DNA of 64,000 nt, from contig DANO01000029.1 in assembly GCA_002497295.1 (NCBI GenBank), positions 6,469 to 70,468 of the forward strand. Reading direction: 5' to 3'. Source of the stretch: Euryarchaeota archaeon UBA171. Lineage in GTDB: Archaea; Thermoplasmatota; Poseidoniia; Poseidoniales; Thalassarchaeaceae. Below, piece by piece: positions 50,572 through 60,915 of the stretch (positions are counted from its first letter, which is position 1; each line of letters starts with the position of its first letter). The notes beneath the pieces are model-generated. The model ran no database searches. It was not told the origin of the DNA and saw nothing but the letters and a program-made list of their open reading frames with translations. Position numbers and translations under genes: made by a program.

Positions 50572-52089
50572 GTGTCAGTCACAGTTGTCTGGTTCAGACG
50601 GGATTTACGCTTGGGAGATAATCCTGCTCTAGCAATGGCAAAGAGTCTTGGTAAACCAATCATATGTTTGTTCAATATGGACTCTGCTCGTATTGGAAGG
50701 CCTGATGTAGACTCGATTCATATTCAATGGGAGCTTGATTGTTTACGAGTATTGAAGACTGATATCGAGGCGATTGGTGGAGTATTGTTATTCCATTTCG
50801 GAGATGTTGTTGACAAGTTGAGGGAAATTCATCAGGAGAATAGCATTAGCTCGATTTATGGGAATCAGGAAACGGGCTTACAATGGTCATGGGACCGCGA
50901 CAAGTCTGTTTCCAGCTGGTGTGATAGGGAAGGAGTTCGATTCGTCGAATTCCCGACGAATGGCGTCATTCGAAAATTGGAATCGAGGGACACCTGGAAA
51001 AAAGAGCGTGATTCAAGAATGGAAAAATCAGCGATAATCCCGCCCACAGAAATCATTGCCCCCATTGGTATTGAATCTGACAGAATACCCGATATCTCGG
51101 ACTTTGGGTTAGTCGAGCGGTCACTCATAGATCGGCCTGACCCAGGGGAAAGGTCTGCAACTGCCACATTACAATCATTCTTGGATGGACGTGGTCGTAC
51201 TTATCGGAGAGATATGTCCAGCCCCATCTCTGCGCAGAGTGCTTGTTCACGGTTATCGCCATTCATCAGTGTGGGTTGTATAACCATTCGACAGATACTC
51301 CATCACACTAAGAAAAAAGTAGAAGACGTGAAAAGGGATCCGAGATCAAGGGAAAATCTTGGTTGGACAGGGAGTTTGAGTTCATTCCGGAGTCGCCTGG
51401 CATGGCACTGTCATTTCATACAGCGTCTGGAGGTTGAGTTGACGCTGGATAGTATCGCGATGAATCCTGAAATAGACTTGTATCTGAATCGTTCAATGGA
51501 CGATTCGAGATACCGGGCATGGTCGAAGGGGGAGACTGGCTGGCCATTCTTCGATGCATGCATGCGCTCACTAATCGCTACGGGATGGATAAATTTCAGA
51601 ATGAGAGGTATGCTTCAATCGGTCGCTTCATACACTCTTTGGTTACCTTGGCAATTGACGGGTTTGCACTTGGCGAGATCTTTCCTGGACTATGAGCCAG
51701 GGATACATTGGTCGCAAGTTCAAATGCAATCTGGAGTAACTGGAATTAATTCAATTAGAGCGTATTCTATTTCCAAGCAGTCTCGAGACCAGGACCCTAA
51801 TGGAGATTTCATCAGACAATGGGTGGAGGAATTACGAGATGTTCCAACATCATTGATCCACGAGCCATGGCTCATGGATTTGGATCAACAGAAAGAGTAT
51901 GGTTGCATACTGGACGTGAATTATCCAAGACCCATTGTTGATGAGAAGGATTCACGTAAAGAGGGGATTAGTCGATCTTATTCAGCGAAATCGAAGCCCG
52001 GGGTTAAGCAAAAATCACGTTTGGTATACAAACTTCATGGCAGTAGAAAACGTCAACGAAGTATTGGGAATAGAAGTAGGAAAATTTGA
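50572..52089 (+). CDS. Photolyase/cryptochrome-family protein
   Basis: The 505-residue protein has the N-terminal Rossmann photoantenna domain ([15 protein letters not shown], 7-21) and the C-terminal FAD-binding domain with [36 protein letters not shown] and [18 protein letters not shown]. The segment [18 protein letters not shown] replaces the GWQWxAGxGxD pattern of ordinary class I photolyases, so it belongs to a different, little-studied subgroup. Light-dependent DNA repair or signalling fits a surface-ocean organism. The start is a GTG at 50572. Confidence 0.88.
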   Translation: MSVTVVWFRRDLRLGDNPALAMAKSLGKPIICLFNMDSARIGRPDVDSIHIQWELDCLRVLKTDIEAIGGVLLFHFGDVVDKLREIHQENSISSIYGNQETGLQWSWDRDKSVSSWCDREGVRFVEFPTNGVIRKLESRDTWKKERDSRMEKSAIIPPTEIIAPIGIESDRIPDISDFGLVERSLIDRPDPGERSATATLQSFLDGRGRTYRRDMSSPISAQSACSRLSPFISVGCITIRQILHHTKKKVEDVKRDPRSRENLGWTGSLSSFRSRLAWHCHFIQRLEVELTLDSIAMNPEIDLYLNRSMDDSRYRAWSKGETGWPFFDACMRSLIATGWINFRMRGMLQSVASYTLWLPWQLTGLHLARSFLDYEPGIHWSQVQMQSGVTGINSIRAYSISKQSRDQDPNGDFIRQWVEELRDVPTSLIHEPWLMDLDQQKEYGCILDVNYPRPIVDEKDSRKEGISRSYSAKSKPGVKQKSRLVYKLHGSRKRQRSIGNRSRKI

Positions 52090-52093
52090 GGGA

Positions 52094-53233
52094 TCAATCG
52101 ACGGAAACCGGAAGTATTCGGGTAGTCCTATATCCTTGTAATGCCTTGAGATACTTCATTTCTCTGAATATGTCGTCTAGTTCATCATCCCCTGTCTCAA
52201 TTCTGAGTGATCTGATGGTCAATAGCTTCGAAGGTGTGCATATGCCCAATACGGACGAGGGTTTTGCCTTCCTCAGAACTTCGGGGGATAGTTGCAAATT
52301 ACCCCTCCCTATGAGGAATCCCTGACCACCCATGGGCGATAACAAAATTGTCACTTCGCCGCGATGTGCATCCAACAACTCAATCAAACCCCCCTCGCTG
52401 AGATCTGTTCCAACCTGATTATTGCCTAATGACGCGTCCATTCCAAGTAAGGTTGGGCTCAAACCTACGATTTCCCCTATTCTACGCAAAGTCCCTCCAG
52501 ATCCCCATATGACTAGTCTCTCAGGAGACATCAGAACGTCACGAACGTGCTCAGCGATTCCCTCGATAACCTCATCTTCCGAGGCTGATTCAACCATTTC
52601 TTTTGCTCCCTGCATCCATCTAGGACTTGAAGGGGTCATTGCCTCTGCGTATAAGCGAACGGACCACCCCCCATCTCGGTAGATTTCCTCATCGAGATCT
52701 AGAACCTCGGTTGAGGCGACTAGTAAGTCGCCGCCCATCCATGCCTCCACCACCTCCGCTGCAGCTTTGGGGGAGCTGGCAAAACATCCAGAGTACATCT
52801 TGACTCCACAGGGTATTCCAACGATCGGGATTGTGGATGATTCATTCTCTTCTAGAGTTTGTATCAAGTCTCTTGTAGTTCCATCTCCGCCCGCATAGAG
52901 TATCAGATCAACCCCTTGATTAACGAGTATCTTTACCAACTCTATTGTATCTTCATGAGAAGTGGTGCCCCTGGATTCGTGTACAACAATCGTATTGATA
53001 TCAGATTCTGAATCGAGCCACTCGGACCCCATCCTCCCTTCGGAGATTAGTACTGTTGCTGCGTACTTTGTAAGAGCGTTTTCCAAAAGTGTCATTGCGG
53101 ATCTTGCTCGAGGACCTGCTCGATCTTCAGCACCTTCAGCCCTAGCTTTCAACGCCAAGCCGTCGGACCCCTTTAGACCAAGCCTACCGCCAAGACCTGC
53201 ATCCGGGTTGACCACGAGCCCGATGCGGAACAT
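52094..53233 (-). CDS. ATP-NAD/AcoX kinase family protein
   Basis: The 379-residue protein has the NAD-kinase-like beginning GLVVNPDAGLGG (5-16) and the signature AGGDGTTRD (114-122), with GIPCGVKMYSG and an ASSPKAA segment typical of the longer archaeal/AcoX branch rather than PpnK. The C-terminal half has GSGGTLRRIGE and LLSPMGGQGFLIGRGN. It may phosphorylate NAD, but AcoX relatives have unproved substrates. It ends 4 nt from the photolyase stop. Confidence 0.82.
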   Translation of the reverse strand: MFRIGLVVNPDAGLGGRLGLKGSDGLALKARAEGAEDRAGPRARSAMTLLENALTKYAATVLISEGRMGSEWLDSESDINTIVVHESRGTTSHEDTIELVKILVNQGVDLILYAGGDGTTRDLIQTLEENESSTIPIVGIPCGVKMYSGCFASSPKAAAEVVEAWMGGDLLVASTEVLDLDEEIYRDGGWSVRLYAEAMTPSSPRWMQGAKEMVESASEDEVIEGIAEHVRDVLMSPERLVIWGSGGTLRRIGEIVGLSPTLLGMDASLGNNQVGTDLSEGGLIELLDAHRGEVTILLSPMGGQGFLIGRGNLQLSPEVLRKAKPSSVLGICTPSKLLTIRSLRIETGDDELDDIFREMKYLKALQGYRTTRILPVSVD

Positions 53234-53402
53234 AGTCTTCGGAAAGGATGCGGTAACTTAGGGGTACGCCTGAAATTGGGATTCAAATCTCATTCCATTA
53301 CTAATTCTAAAGTTATCATGATGCCCATATACAGCAGTACTATGCTCGTACCTTCCACGGTCTTCATAACCAAATGTCGATGGAGAGGCAAATGGGATTT
53401 CT

Positions 53403-55346
53403 ATGGCGATGGTCAGCGTTGAGCTCTCTGATGGCACTATTCACGAATATGCCGGGGGCATCACCGCGGGTGAAGTGATCTTCAATGTCCATGGCAAGAA
53501 ATCTGGGGCCGTAGCAGTTCTTATCGATGGAGAGGAAAGAGATTTCTCACACGTCATAGAATCTGACTGCACAATAAAACCGATATTGGGCGACAGTGAT
53601 GAGGGGCTGTACATCCTCCGGCACTCTTGTGCGCATCTACTTGCCCAAGCTGTTGTGGAGCTCTTTCCAGAAGCAAAACCGACGATTGGTCCGCCTATTG
53701 ATCATGGATTCTATTACGACTTCCACATGGATCCGATAGGGGATGATGATCTCAGAAACATAGAGAAGAAGATGCAACAGCATATCAGATCAAATCACAA
53801 AATCATACGAGAGGAATATGATAACTCGACATTGCGAGAGATGTTCGGATCTAACAAATTCAAAATTGAAATCATGGATGACAAGGTCGGGCATGATGTC
53901 GGATCTTCTGCATACCGTCAGGGTGATTTCTTTGATTTGTGTCGTGGCCCGCATGTCCCGTCGACCTCTCACTTGAGGTGGTTCAAGCTTACAAGCACCA
54001 GTCAGGCTTACTGGAGGGCCGATAGTTCGCGTGAGTCGTTGGTAAGGATATACGGGATGTGCTATTCCTCGAAAGAGGGCCTCAAAGAAAGGCAGCGTCA
54101 GATAGAAGAAGCGGGTAAAAGAGATCATAAAAAAATCGGCAAAGAAATGGAACTCTACATGATTGATGAGTTGATTGGGAAGGGGCTCCCTGTTTGGCTT
54201 CCCAACGGTGAGACTCTGAAATCTCAAATTGAAAAGTTTGCAGTTGAAACTGAAGATAACTATGGTTACGTACGTGTAACTACCCCTGTACTTGGAAAGA
54301 AGCAGCTCTTCGAAGCGAGTGGACATCTCCCGCACTATGCTGATGGTATGTACCCACCCATGGAGATGGACGATGGCACGTATTATCTCAAGGCGATGAA
54401 CTGTCCAATGCATCATCTAGTTTACAAGAACAAGAAGCGATCGTACAGAGATCTACCGCTCAGAGTGGCCGAGTATGGGACAGTCTATCGAAATGAGTTA
54501 TCTGGTACGCTAGCTGGTCTTTTGAGAGTGCGTATGCTCTCGATGAACGATGCACACATCTATTGTACGCTTGATCAGGTCGCTGAAGAGGTTGCATCAA
54601 ATGTACGCATGGTCCAGGACTACTATTCCGCATTTGGATTTGAGGACTATTCATTCAGGCTATCCTTGTGGGATCCTGCGAAGACCTCGAAATATATTGA
54701 CCAACCAGAAAACTGGGCATTGACCCAAGACAGACTGCGTTCAATAATGAATGATCTCGGCGTGGACTACGTTGAAGCGGTCGGTGAAGCGGCATTCTAT
54801 GGGCCTAAGGTGGATATTCAGTTCAGAACTGCTCTTGGTAGAGAGGAATCCATGTCTACTATACAACTCGACTTTGCAGCAAAGGAGAGGTTTGGATTAT
54901 CGTATATGGATGAAACAGGTTCTGAAAATGGTGAGGTTCTGGTGTTACACAGAGCGCCTCTGTCGACGCATGAGCGATTTGTAGCCTTCCTTACAGAGCA
55001 TTGGATGGGGAATTTCCCAACTTGGCTTTCACCCACCCAGGTTCAGATAATTACTATCTCTGAACGTCATGCTGAGCACGCTGCAAAGGTGGCACTCAAT
55101 CTGAGAGAGCAGGGTATCCGGGTCTCCCTAGACGACTCAGACAGCACGATAGGTAGGAAAATTAGGACTCATAGAAAAATGCGGCCAGCCTACATGCTAA
55201 TTATCGGAGAAGATGAGGTAGAAAATGGGACTGTTTCAATCAGGGCTCGAAATGGAGATCAACGCAATGGTGTGCTGCTTAAAGATTTCATCGAGGGTAT
55301 TGTTGAAGAAATCAAGAGCAGGTCGCCATCTATGAGTATGGTTTAA
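53403..55346 (+). CDS. thrS: Threonyl-tRNA synthetase, bacterial type
   Basis: The 647-residue enzyme has an N-terminal TGS domain (1-62), a bacterial-style N2 editing domain with HSCAHLLAQA and the late YRQGDFFDLCRGPHVP, a class II core (MNCPMHH, VAEYGTVYRNE) and an anticodon domain. Many archaea use a ThrRS with an unrelated editing domain, so this is a transferred or bacterial-like form. GGAGAGG 14-20 nt before the ATG at 53403 could be the ribosome binding site. The 169-nt gap upstream holds nothing else recognisable. Confidence 0.96.
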   Translation: MAMVSVELSDGTIHEYAGGITAGEVIFNVHGKKSGAVAVLIDGEERDFSHVIESDCTIKPILGDSDEGLYILRHSCAHLLAQAVVELFPEAKPTIGPPIDHGFYYDFHMDPIGDDDLRNIEKKMQQHIRSNHKIIREEYDNSTLREMFGSNKFKIEIMDDKVGHDVGSSAYRQGDFFDLCRGPHVPSTSHLRWFKLTSTSQAYWRADSSRESLVRIYGMCYSSKEGLKERQRQIEEAGKRDHKKIGKEMELYMIDELIGKGLPVWLPNGETLKSQIEKFAVETEDNYGYVRVTTPVLGKKQLFEASGHLPHYADGMYPPMEMDDGTYYLKAMNCPMHHLVYKNKKRSYRDLPLRVAEYGTVYRNELSGTLAGLLRVRMLSMNDAHIYCTLDQVAEEVASNVRMVQDYYSAFGFEDYSFRLSLWDPAKTSKYIDQPENWALTQDRLRSIMNDLGVDYVEAVGEAAFYGPKVDIQFRTALGREESMSTIQLDFAAKERFGLSYMDETGSENGEVLVLHRAPLSTHERFVAFLTEHWMGNFPTWLSPTQVQIITISERHAEHAAKVALNLREQGIRVSLDDSDSTIGRKIRTHRKMRPAYMLIIGEDEVENGTVSIRARNGDQRNGVLLKDFIEGIVEEIKSRSPSMSMV

Positions 55347-55462
55347 ATTCTAATTTTGACATTAAATTTAAGTCCATGGCATCGTGATTTTTGCTCATTA
55401 TCTAGATGTTGGGTCAGTCTGGAACCCGTTCTGTTGAAATCGATGAGGCTTTTCGAAGGCTG

Positions 55463-56437
55463 ATGATCATCTCGAAGACGCCGGTTCGAGTCTCATTCTG
55501 CGGAGGAGGTACAGATCTGGATGGATTCTCCAAAAAGGAGCATCTTGGAGGCCTTGTTGTATCAACAGCGATATCTCGATACATACATGTCACGGTGAAC
55601 GAACGTTTCGATGACCGTATCAGACTGTCATATTCGAGGATGGAGACGGTGGATAGCGTAGATGATGTACAGCACGATCTCGTCAGAGAGGCTATGAGAG
55701 TCACTGGTGTTACGAGTGGTGTCGAGATAACAACAATCGCAGACATACCCTCTAGAGGTACTGGTCTTGGATCTTCATCAGTCGTAACCGTAGGGGTACT
55801 CAATGCTCTCCACCATCTGGCTGGCAGAACCGTAGGGCCTCGACAACTTGCAGAAGAGGCCTGCAAAATAGAGATTGACATCCTCGGTGAACCGATAGGA
55901 AGACAAGATCAATATGCTGCTGCGTTTGGGGGTTTGAATAGGATATCATTCGGCGATATGGGTGTGGAAGTTGTACCCATAACCACCGATCCAGGGGTAC
56001 TAAGACGGATGGAGAAGGAGTTTTGCCTGGTCTATACAGGTTCAACACGAAGCGCATCGGCTGTACTCGGTGAAGAGAGTGATGATTCCGAAGATAAATT
56101 GAGGCGGCTTAGGGCGATAAGAGGGCAGGCTGAAGAGGCTGAGGAACTAATCCATTCTGGTGATTTAGATGCTCTTGGTCGTCTTCTCCATAATACGTGG
56201 GAGATCAAAAAAGGTCTATCTCCAAGTGTGACAAACGATGGTCTTGACTCATTATACTCCAGGCTGATTGATTTGGGGGTGACCGGGGGGAAGCTTCTCG
56301 GTGCGGGCGGGGGTGGTTTCTTTCTCGTCCATGGTGATGATTCAATCGCATCCAGACTGATGAGTTCGCTTCCTGAAATAAACAGGGTTCTTCCATTGGT
56401 AATTGAAGATAATGGGTCAGAAATCATCCAGTCCTAA
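55463..56437 (+). CDS. GHMP sugar kinase, heptose-7-phosphate kinase (HddA) group
   Basis: The 324-residue protein starts with KTPVRVSFCGGGTDL (5-19), has the GHMP ATP loop IPSRGTGLGSSSVV and the C-terminal GGKLLGAGGGGFFLV. These fit the HddA/FKP-like branch that phosphorylates D-glycero-D-manno-heptose 7-phosphate or related sugars. The facing neighbour is a GmhA-like isomerase, the preceding step in GDP-heptose synthesis. The ATG at 55463 is chosen to match the family start; an ATG at 55406 is a longer option. Confidence 0.87.
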   Translation: MIISKTPVRVSFCGGGTDLDGFSKKEHLGGLVVSTAISRYIHVTVNERFDDRIRLSYSRMETVDSVDDVQHDLVREAMRVTGVTSGVEITTIADIPSRGTGLGSSSVVTVGVLNALHHLAGRTVGPRQLAEEACKIEIDILGEPIGRQDQYAAAFGGLNRISFGDMGVEVVPITTDPGVLRRMEKEFCLVYTGSTRSASAVLGEESDDSEDKLRRLRAIRGQAEEAEELIHSGDLDALGRLLHNTWEIKKGLSPSVTNDGLDSLYSRLIDLGVTGGKLLGAGGGGFFLVHGDDSIASRLMSSLPEINRVLPLVIEDNGSEIIQS

Positions 56438-57047
56438 CATGGCCTGATGATTTTACTGCCTCTTTTATCACATGGTTCACAATGAGTTGCAGGTCTTCTA
56501 TTCTCTCCATCGAATTCGAGGGCACGACAAGGCAGACATCGACTATGGCAGGCAACTTTCCGCCGCCGCCGCCAAGGTAGTCTCCAGTGATGGCTGCGGT
56601 TCTGCAAGATCTGTCTCTCGCAAATTCTAACGCTCGGACAACGTTTTCACTAGTGCCTGAGCCACTGAATCCCATGACGAGGTCCCCCTCTCTCAGGAAT
56701 GTGGTGAGTTGGCCCACAAATACATCCTCGTACGAGACGTCATTTGCAAATGCTGTCAATGAGGCGGCGTTGTCCACATGCGAGATAGTTCTAACGCGCA
56801 ACTCCTTGGACCAGTCGCCAGCGCTGTGAGATGGGGTAGCAGCACTACCCCCATTGCCTACGAAGTGAATAGTTGCGTCTCTGCCGATTGCAGCGACTAC
56901 CTCATGATATAGAGATTCCAAATCATCCCGGGACAAGTCCTCAAGGGTACGTTGTAGATCCTTGAGGTATCCTCCTGCGAAGTCTTGGAAGTCGAAGTCC
57001 ACGGAAGGTTGGTGTGAGCGTACCTTCTTGAGTGCATCTATTCCCAT
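56424..57047 (-). CDS. Phosphoheptose isomerase-like SIS-domain protein
   Basis: The 207-residue protein has the SIS motifs of GmhA: FVGNGGSAATPSHSAGDWSK (62-81) and GFSGSGTSENVVRAL (about 125-139), ending in the helical IVNHVIKEAV. GmhA converts sedoheptulose 7-phosphate to heptose 7-phosphate. Its 3' end overlaps that of the HddA-like kinase by 14 nt. A conventional archaeal SIS hexulose-phosphate isomerase is less likely given the partner. Confidence 0.88.
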   Translation of the reverse strand: MGIDALKKVRSHQPSVDFDFQDFAGGYLKDLQRTLEDLSRDDLESLYHEVVAAIGRDATIHFVGNGGSAATPSHSAGDWSKELRVRTISHVDNAASLTAFANDVSYEDVFVGQLTTFLREGDLVMGFSGSGTSENVVRALEFARDRSCRTAAITGDYLGGGGGKLPAIVDVCLVVPSNSMERIEDLQLIVNHVIKEAVKSSGHVRTG

Positions 57048-58760
57048 TCAGACGAGTCTTCTGAGAGATTCCATGGCCTCATCTGCAGATCCCATGCTAT
57101 TTCTAGAGGCTTGAAACGAATCCTTCTCGAAATTCTCTCTTGCTAAGGTCATATGCTTCTCTGCGAGCCTTCTCGTAGAATCATCGGGCCCAACTCCAGA
57201 GGATTCGAGTTTCTTCCTCAGTAACTTCCATTCGCCCTCCAAGAAGTCAAGAAGTTCTCCGGTATCCCTTCGAGTGGCATCAACAGAATCCAGATCATTG
57301 ATAATTGACTTGAGTTCTTCATCCGCCTGTATCCATTGTCCTTCTTTTGAAAGTAAAATGGCGCTTCCTAGTCGCTTCTCGAATATTGTCTTCTCCGCGA
57401 GGGGGAATCTGCTCTGTATCATCCCCTTCTGACGTACTGACTGCTTGAATGATCGTCTCGAATCGCTTCGGTTATGCAATCTTCTGGCGATTGATTCTAA
57501 ACCTCCCATCGCAAGAGATAGTTCCCCATCTTCGATTGATTTGTCTATTGATGAGAGTTGTGATTCAACTTCTTCGGATATATCTGGATGTTCTGATACA
57601 AGGAGTGAGCTGACCTCGGATCTTCTTGCTCTCACTCTGTCTAATGCTTCGCTAAGAGACTGAAGTTGACCTGGAAGAGCCTCGAGGAAATGAAGGGCCT
57701 CGTCTGGCCTCTGTCTTTCCATTGCCTTTCGAGCTGATTCGACCATTCCAGCAATTGTATCTGATTCAATTATATTCTGCTTCTCGAGTTTTTTCTCGGC
57801 TTCTGATAATGCCTCTCTTGCCGGTTCCCAAAATAGACATATTCGATTTGCTACTTTCTTGGCCTCTCTGTATATTGTCTCAGCCTCGCGAGGAGAGCCG
57901 AGAGCGCGTTCGCTGTCTGCTTTCTCCACCAGAGAGATTGAATCAGTAGCTTCTGGAGCAATTGACTCTGCCTGATTGACTAGCAGCATTACTGATTCGC
58001 GTATCTCAGACAGGTCTAGGTCTATGGAAAGGGCTAATTCAATCTCATGTTCCACTGATTTCAACCTAGAATGGCCTCGGCTTGTATTTGACCAGCCTTC
58101 CTCTCGAGCCAACTTCAATAGCGAGGAAGCATGATCAAGTCGAATTCCGGCCTCATTGATTTCCAAGATTCTAATCTCTACGGAGTCTATTCTGTTAAAC
58201 AAATCACGTCTGCCTTGGAGTGATGGGTCAGGGCGAAGTGTGTCGAACATCAGAAGCGCTGCTATTACTAAAGTGGAAATAGCTGCAATCATGATCTCTG
58301 ACGCTTGAGAAATCATTATTGCAACCGCTGTTGCCAGTCCTATCATACCGAGCAGCGCTCTGAATCTTCGGGCAATTGAAGAAGAAGAGAATGCACTTCG
58401 ACTATACTCGTGCAACACGATAGCAAGAAGGATCAAGATCGCCGCAGATGCGAGACTCCTGATATCTGGTTCTGAACTGGCAGCAAGGCCTATCAGAATA
58501 GGCCATGAAATCGAAGATATCGAGGCAAGTCGTGTTCGCTTTCGACCATCATATGATGAAAGATCGGAGATAATGAATGCCATCGAGAAGATGACTGCTA
58601 TCTCAATCAGATGGAATCCGATTGGTTCTTCTGATTTGAGAGACTGACTTAGGCGGAACGCACCGATTGCAACAATTACGAGAGATGTGAATCCGATTAA
58701 TCGGCCTACATTCCTTCTCTGACGAGCCACGCCTCTATCGGCATAATCCAGAGGGAGCAT
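57048..58760 (-). CDS. Unknown membrane protein with a long helical-repeat domain
   Basis: I do not recognise this family. The 570-residue protein has about six N-terminal membrane helices (between 20 and 195), then a charged, almost wholly helical cytoplasmic part (about 205-570) with repeated Glu/Arg-rich segments, likely coiled coil or TPR-like bundles. The TGA stop is immediately followed by the GmhA start (TGAATG), so the two are translated from one message. Surface-sugar export or envelope organisation is only a contextual guess. Confidence 0.65.
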   Translation of the reverse strand: MLPLDYADRGVARQRRNVGRLIGFTSLVIVAIGAFRLSQSLKSEEPIGFHLIEIAVIFSMAFIISDLSSYDGRKRTRLASISSISWPILIGLAASSEPDIRSLASAAILILLAIVLHEYSRSAFSSSSIARRFRALLGMIGLATAVAIMISQASEIMIAAISTLVIAALLMFDTLRPDPSLQGRRDLFNRIDSVEIRILEINEAGIRLDHASSLLKLAREEGWSNTSRGHSRLKSVEHEIELALSIDLDLSEIRESVMLLVNQAESIAPEATDSISLVEKADSERALGSPREAETIYREAKKVANRICLFWEPAREALSEAEKKLEKQNIIESDTIAGMVESARKAMERQRPDEALHFLEALPGQLQSLSEALDRVRARRSEVSSLLVSEHPDISEEVESQLSSIDKSIEDGELSLAMGGLESIARRLHNRSDSRRSFKQSVRQKGMIQSRFPLAEKTIFEKRLGSAILLSKEGQWIQADEELKSIINDLDSVDATRRDTGELLDFLEGEWKLLRKKLESSGVGPDDSTRRLAEKHMTLARENFEKDSFQASRNSMGSADEAMESLRRLV

Positions 58761-58805
58761 GATGGCCCCTAAGCCTCCATGGACAAGAGTTGAACGGTTA
58801 GATGA

Positions 58806-60902
58806 TCATTGATCGGACGAATCGCCCCATCTTATGATGGCAGCATAAGATAGTGCAACAATCGCCATTGATACAAACATAGGGGGAATCCAATCAGGGA
58901 GGTTGTCTCGTATAGTGATGTTTCCTGTGAGGTCTATCGTCTCCTCATCTCCTCCTGGAAGTTGGAACCAGATCAGTTTCAAGTCTAGTTCTCCGACTGA
59001 ATCAGGAGTGATTGCCAGAGATATTCGAGACACTGCGGCGCCAGTGGAAGTAGCAGGTACTATAATTCCCTCTGGGGAGCATATGGCTCCACTACACAAC
59101 CGTGCCGATCCGCTCCCAGACCCCTCGTTGTTTATCGAGGCCGTGATCACAAGCGGATTGTTCAATCCGATGTCCCCAGATACCTCGATGGTTGGAGAGG
59201 TGGAGAATATCACTCCTTCAGCGGGTTCTATCTCAATAGGCACTTCCAGAACTGATTCATGGCCTGACGGATCCCATGAAAGGATACGGATTACATGGTT
59301 ACCCGGATGTGCCTCTCCAAGAGATATTGGGTCGCTAATGTCTGAATATGGGGTCATTTCATGCACATAGTTGCCATCGAAAACGATTGTCCACGCGGTA
59401 GTGTCTATAGCATCGATCCTGTCATATGAGCCGCTTATGTTCAATTGGATCTCTTGTCCTGCGATCAGCCTGGTGGAAGATTCCACCGATACGCCTGACA
59501 GCATTATCTCGGGAACTATCACTGGGCCCTCATCATCCAGGACGACGATCGTCCAGTTTCCAACGACATTGTTCCCGACTGAATCTTGGACATCGATTGA
59601 GAAAAACCACTTCGTCGGCTCTCTCTGGGAATGACGGTCGCCCGGATCCCTATGTGGCCCATTAGTGGACTGGCCGTGATAGAATGCTTCCGTTATCTCT
59701 AGGGTATCAGTACCTGTTCGCGTGAAGCCTCCACTTCTATTTGATTCGAGATAGATTCTGACTGGATCGCCTTCCTGGTCGTGTGCCTCGATAACTGATC
59801 TGAGAACTGTGCCAGAAGGCAGGGGTATAGTGTTGGATTCAGGCTGTATATCATTCCACAGCCCGGTGCCTACGGAAGCTTGGAATGAGATGCTGAAAGT
59901 CGGGGGTGCGGAGTCGACAGTGACGGTTTGCGTCCATGAAGAATTGGCTCCATGGGCATCTGTACACATCATCGAAAAGAAGATCTGCTCCCCATGTTCT
60001 AATTCCATCGAAGATGTTTGGATTTCCAGAATATTACCGATATATTCGATTTTCTCGAAGGGGCCATCTACAACCCACTCCGGGACCGGATTGGCTAAAC
60101 TGTTGTCCTCGCACAGACCGGCTAGATTAATATCGGAATGAGGGGATATCGTTGTCGATCCACCCCCCTGTCTAACGGCAGAAGCCGAAGGCTGGACATT
60201 CGTATCGAGAGATATCCGTATATCAGATGCAACTGGTGAGGATGATCTGTCGACTGTGAATCCACTTGGACTTGGGGTCATTATACTAGATTGTGCACTG
60301 AACCTATACTCCCAGGAATGCGGCAAAATAATCTTCATCGGAACTGCCTCTACGAGTGACCCTGTTCTGGGTAAATCGAGTAGTCTGATGGCTCTACCAT
60401 CAGCGACTCCGAGTATATCGGCGGTCTCGTTCCACCCCCATGTATGTGATATTTCGAGGGGTCCGACGGGTATACTGGACAAATTGAATGATATGGGGCC
60501 GTCAAGAATGAATGGTTGGAGATCAAATGAACAACAACCGGCTACTTCGGCATCCCCCCATGTCCGACTTTGCTCAAGTTGTATCGAGAATGCATGAGAT
60601 TCTGATTGAGAAATGTTGCCGTCTGCATCTCCAATGTGAGTGTCAATTTGATATCTGACGCCCAAATGAGAGTCGGGGAGGAAGTCAGCTCCGATTCTGC
60701 TCGGCGCTGAAATGGAAAGTTGCCATGTAGCTGGTATTCCATGGCTCTGGTCTATCGAGTGTATCGCCAGGGTAGAGTTGCCTTGTATTTCGGGGTCTTG
60801 ATTCTCTTCGGAAGCCACGGTTTGACTCAAAGCCACTGAGAAAAACAGAGTTGCCAGAAGAGCAAACGAGAGAGATCTTCGAGCATTCACGACTGGTTGC
60901 AT
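58806..60902 (-). CDS. Exported Ig-like domain protein with C-terminal anchor
   Basis: The 698-residue protein has a signal peptide (about 1-30, SLSFALLATLFFSVALSQ), an ectodomain of Ser/Thr/Asp-rich beta domains with two or more Ig-like units, and a membrane helix near 671-691 with a short charged tail. It shares this design with the 1004-residue protein at 33.9 kb, but the two do not look like simple duplicates. No enzyme motif was seen. It lies 45 nt upstream of the unknown membrane protein on the same strand. Confidence 0.72.
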   Translation of the reverse strand: MQPVVNARRSLSFALLATLFFSVALSQTVASEENQDPEIQGNSTLAIHSIDQSHGIPATWQLSISAPSRIGADFLPDSHLGVRYQIDTHIGDADGNISQSESHAFSIQLEQSRTWGDAEVAGCCSFDLQPFILDGPISFNLSSIPVGPLEISHTWGWNETADILGVADGRAIRLLDLPRTGSLVEAVPMKIILPHSWEYRFSAQSSIMTPSPSGFTVDRSSSPVASDIRISLDTNVQPSASAVRQGGGSTTISPHSDINLAGLCEDNSLANPVPEWVVDGPFEKIEYIGNILEIQTSSMELEHGEQIFFSMMCTDAHGANSSWTQTVTVDSAPPTFSISFQASVGTGLWNDIQPESNTIPLPSGTVLRSVIEAHDQEGDPVRIYLESNRSGGFTRTGTDTLEITEAFYHGQSTNGPHRDPGDRHSQREPTKWFFSIDVQDSVGNNVVGNWTIVVLDDEGPVIVPEIMLSGVSVESSTRLIAGQEIQLNISGSYDRIDAIDTTAWTIVFDGNYVHEMTPYSDISDPISLGEAHPGNHVIRILSWDPSGHESVLEVPIEIEPAEGVIFSTSPTIEVSGDIGLNNPLVITASINNEGSGSGSARLCSGAICSPEGIIVPATSTGAAVSRISLAITPDSVGELDLKLIWFQLPGGDEETIDLTGNITIRDNLPDWIPPMFVSMAIVALSYAAIIRWGDSSDQ

Positions 60903-60915
60903 GAACTTCTGCGCT

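Noticed and set aside
53319..53420. Possible short leader peptide before thrS
   Set aside because: A 35-codon frame overlaps the thrS start, but there is no run of threonine codons, no attenuator hairpin and no ribosome binding site.
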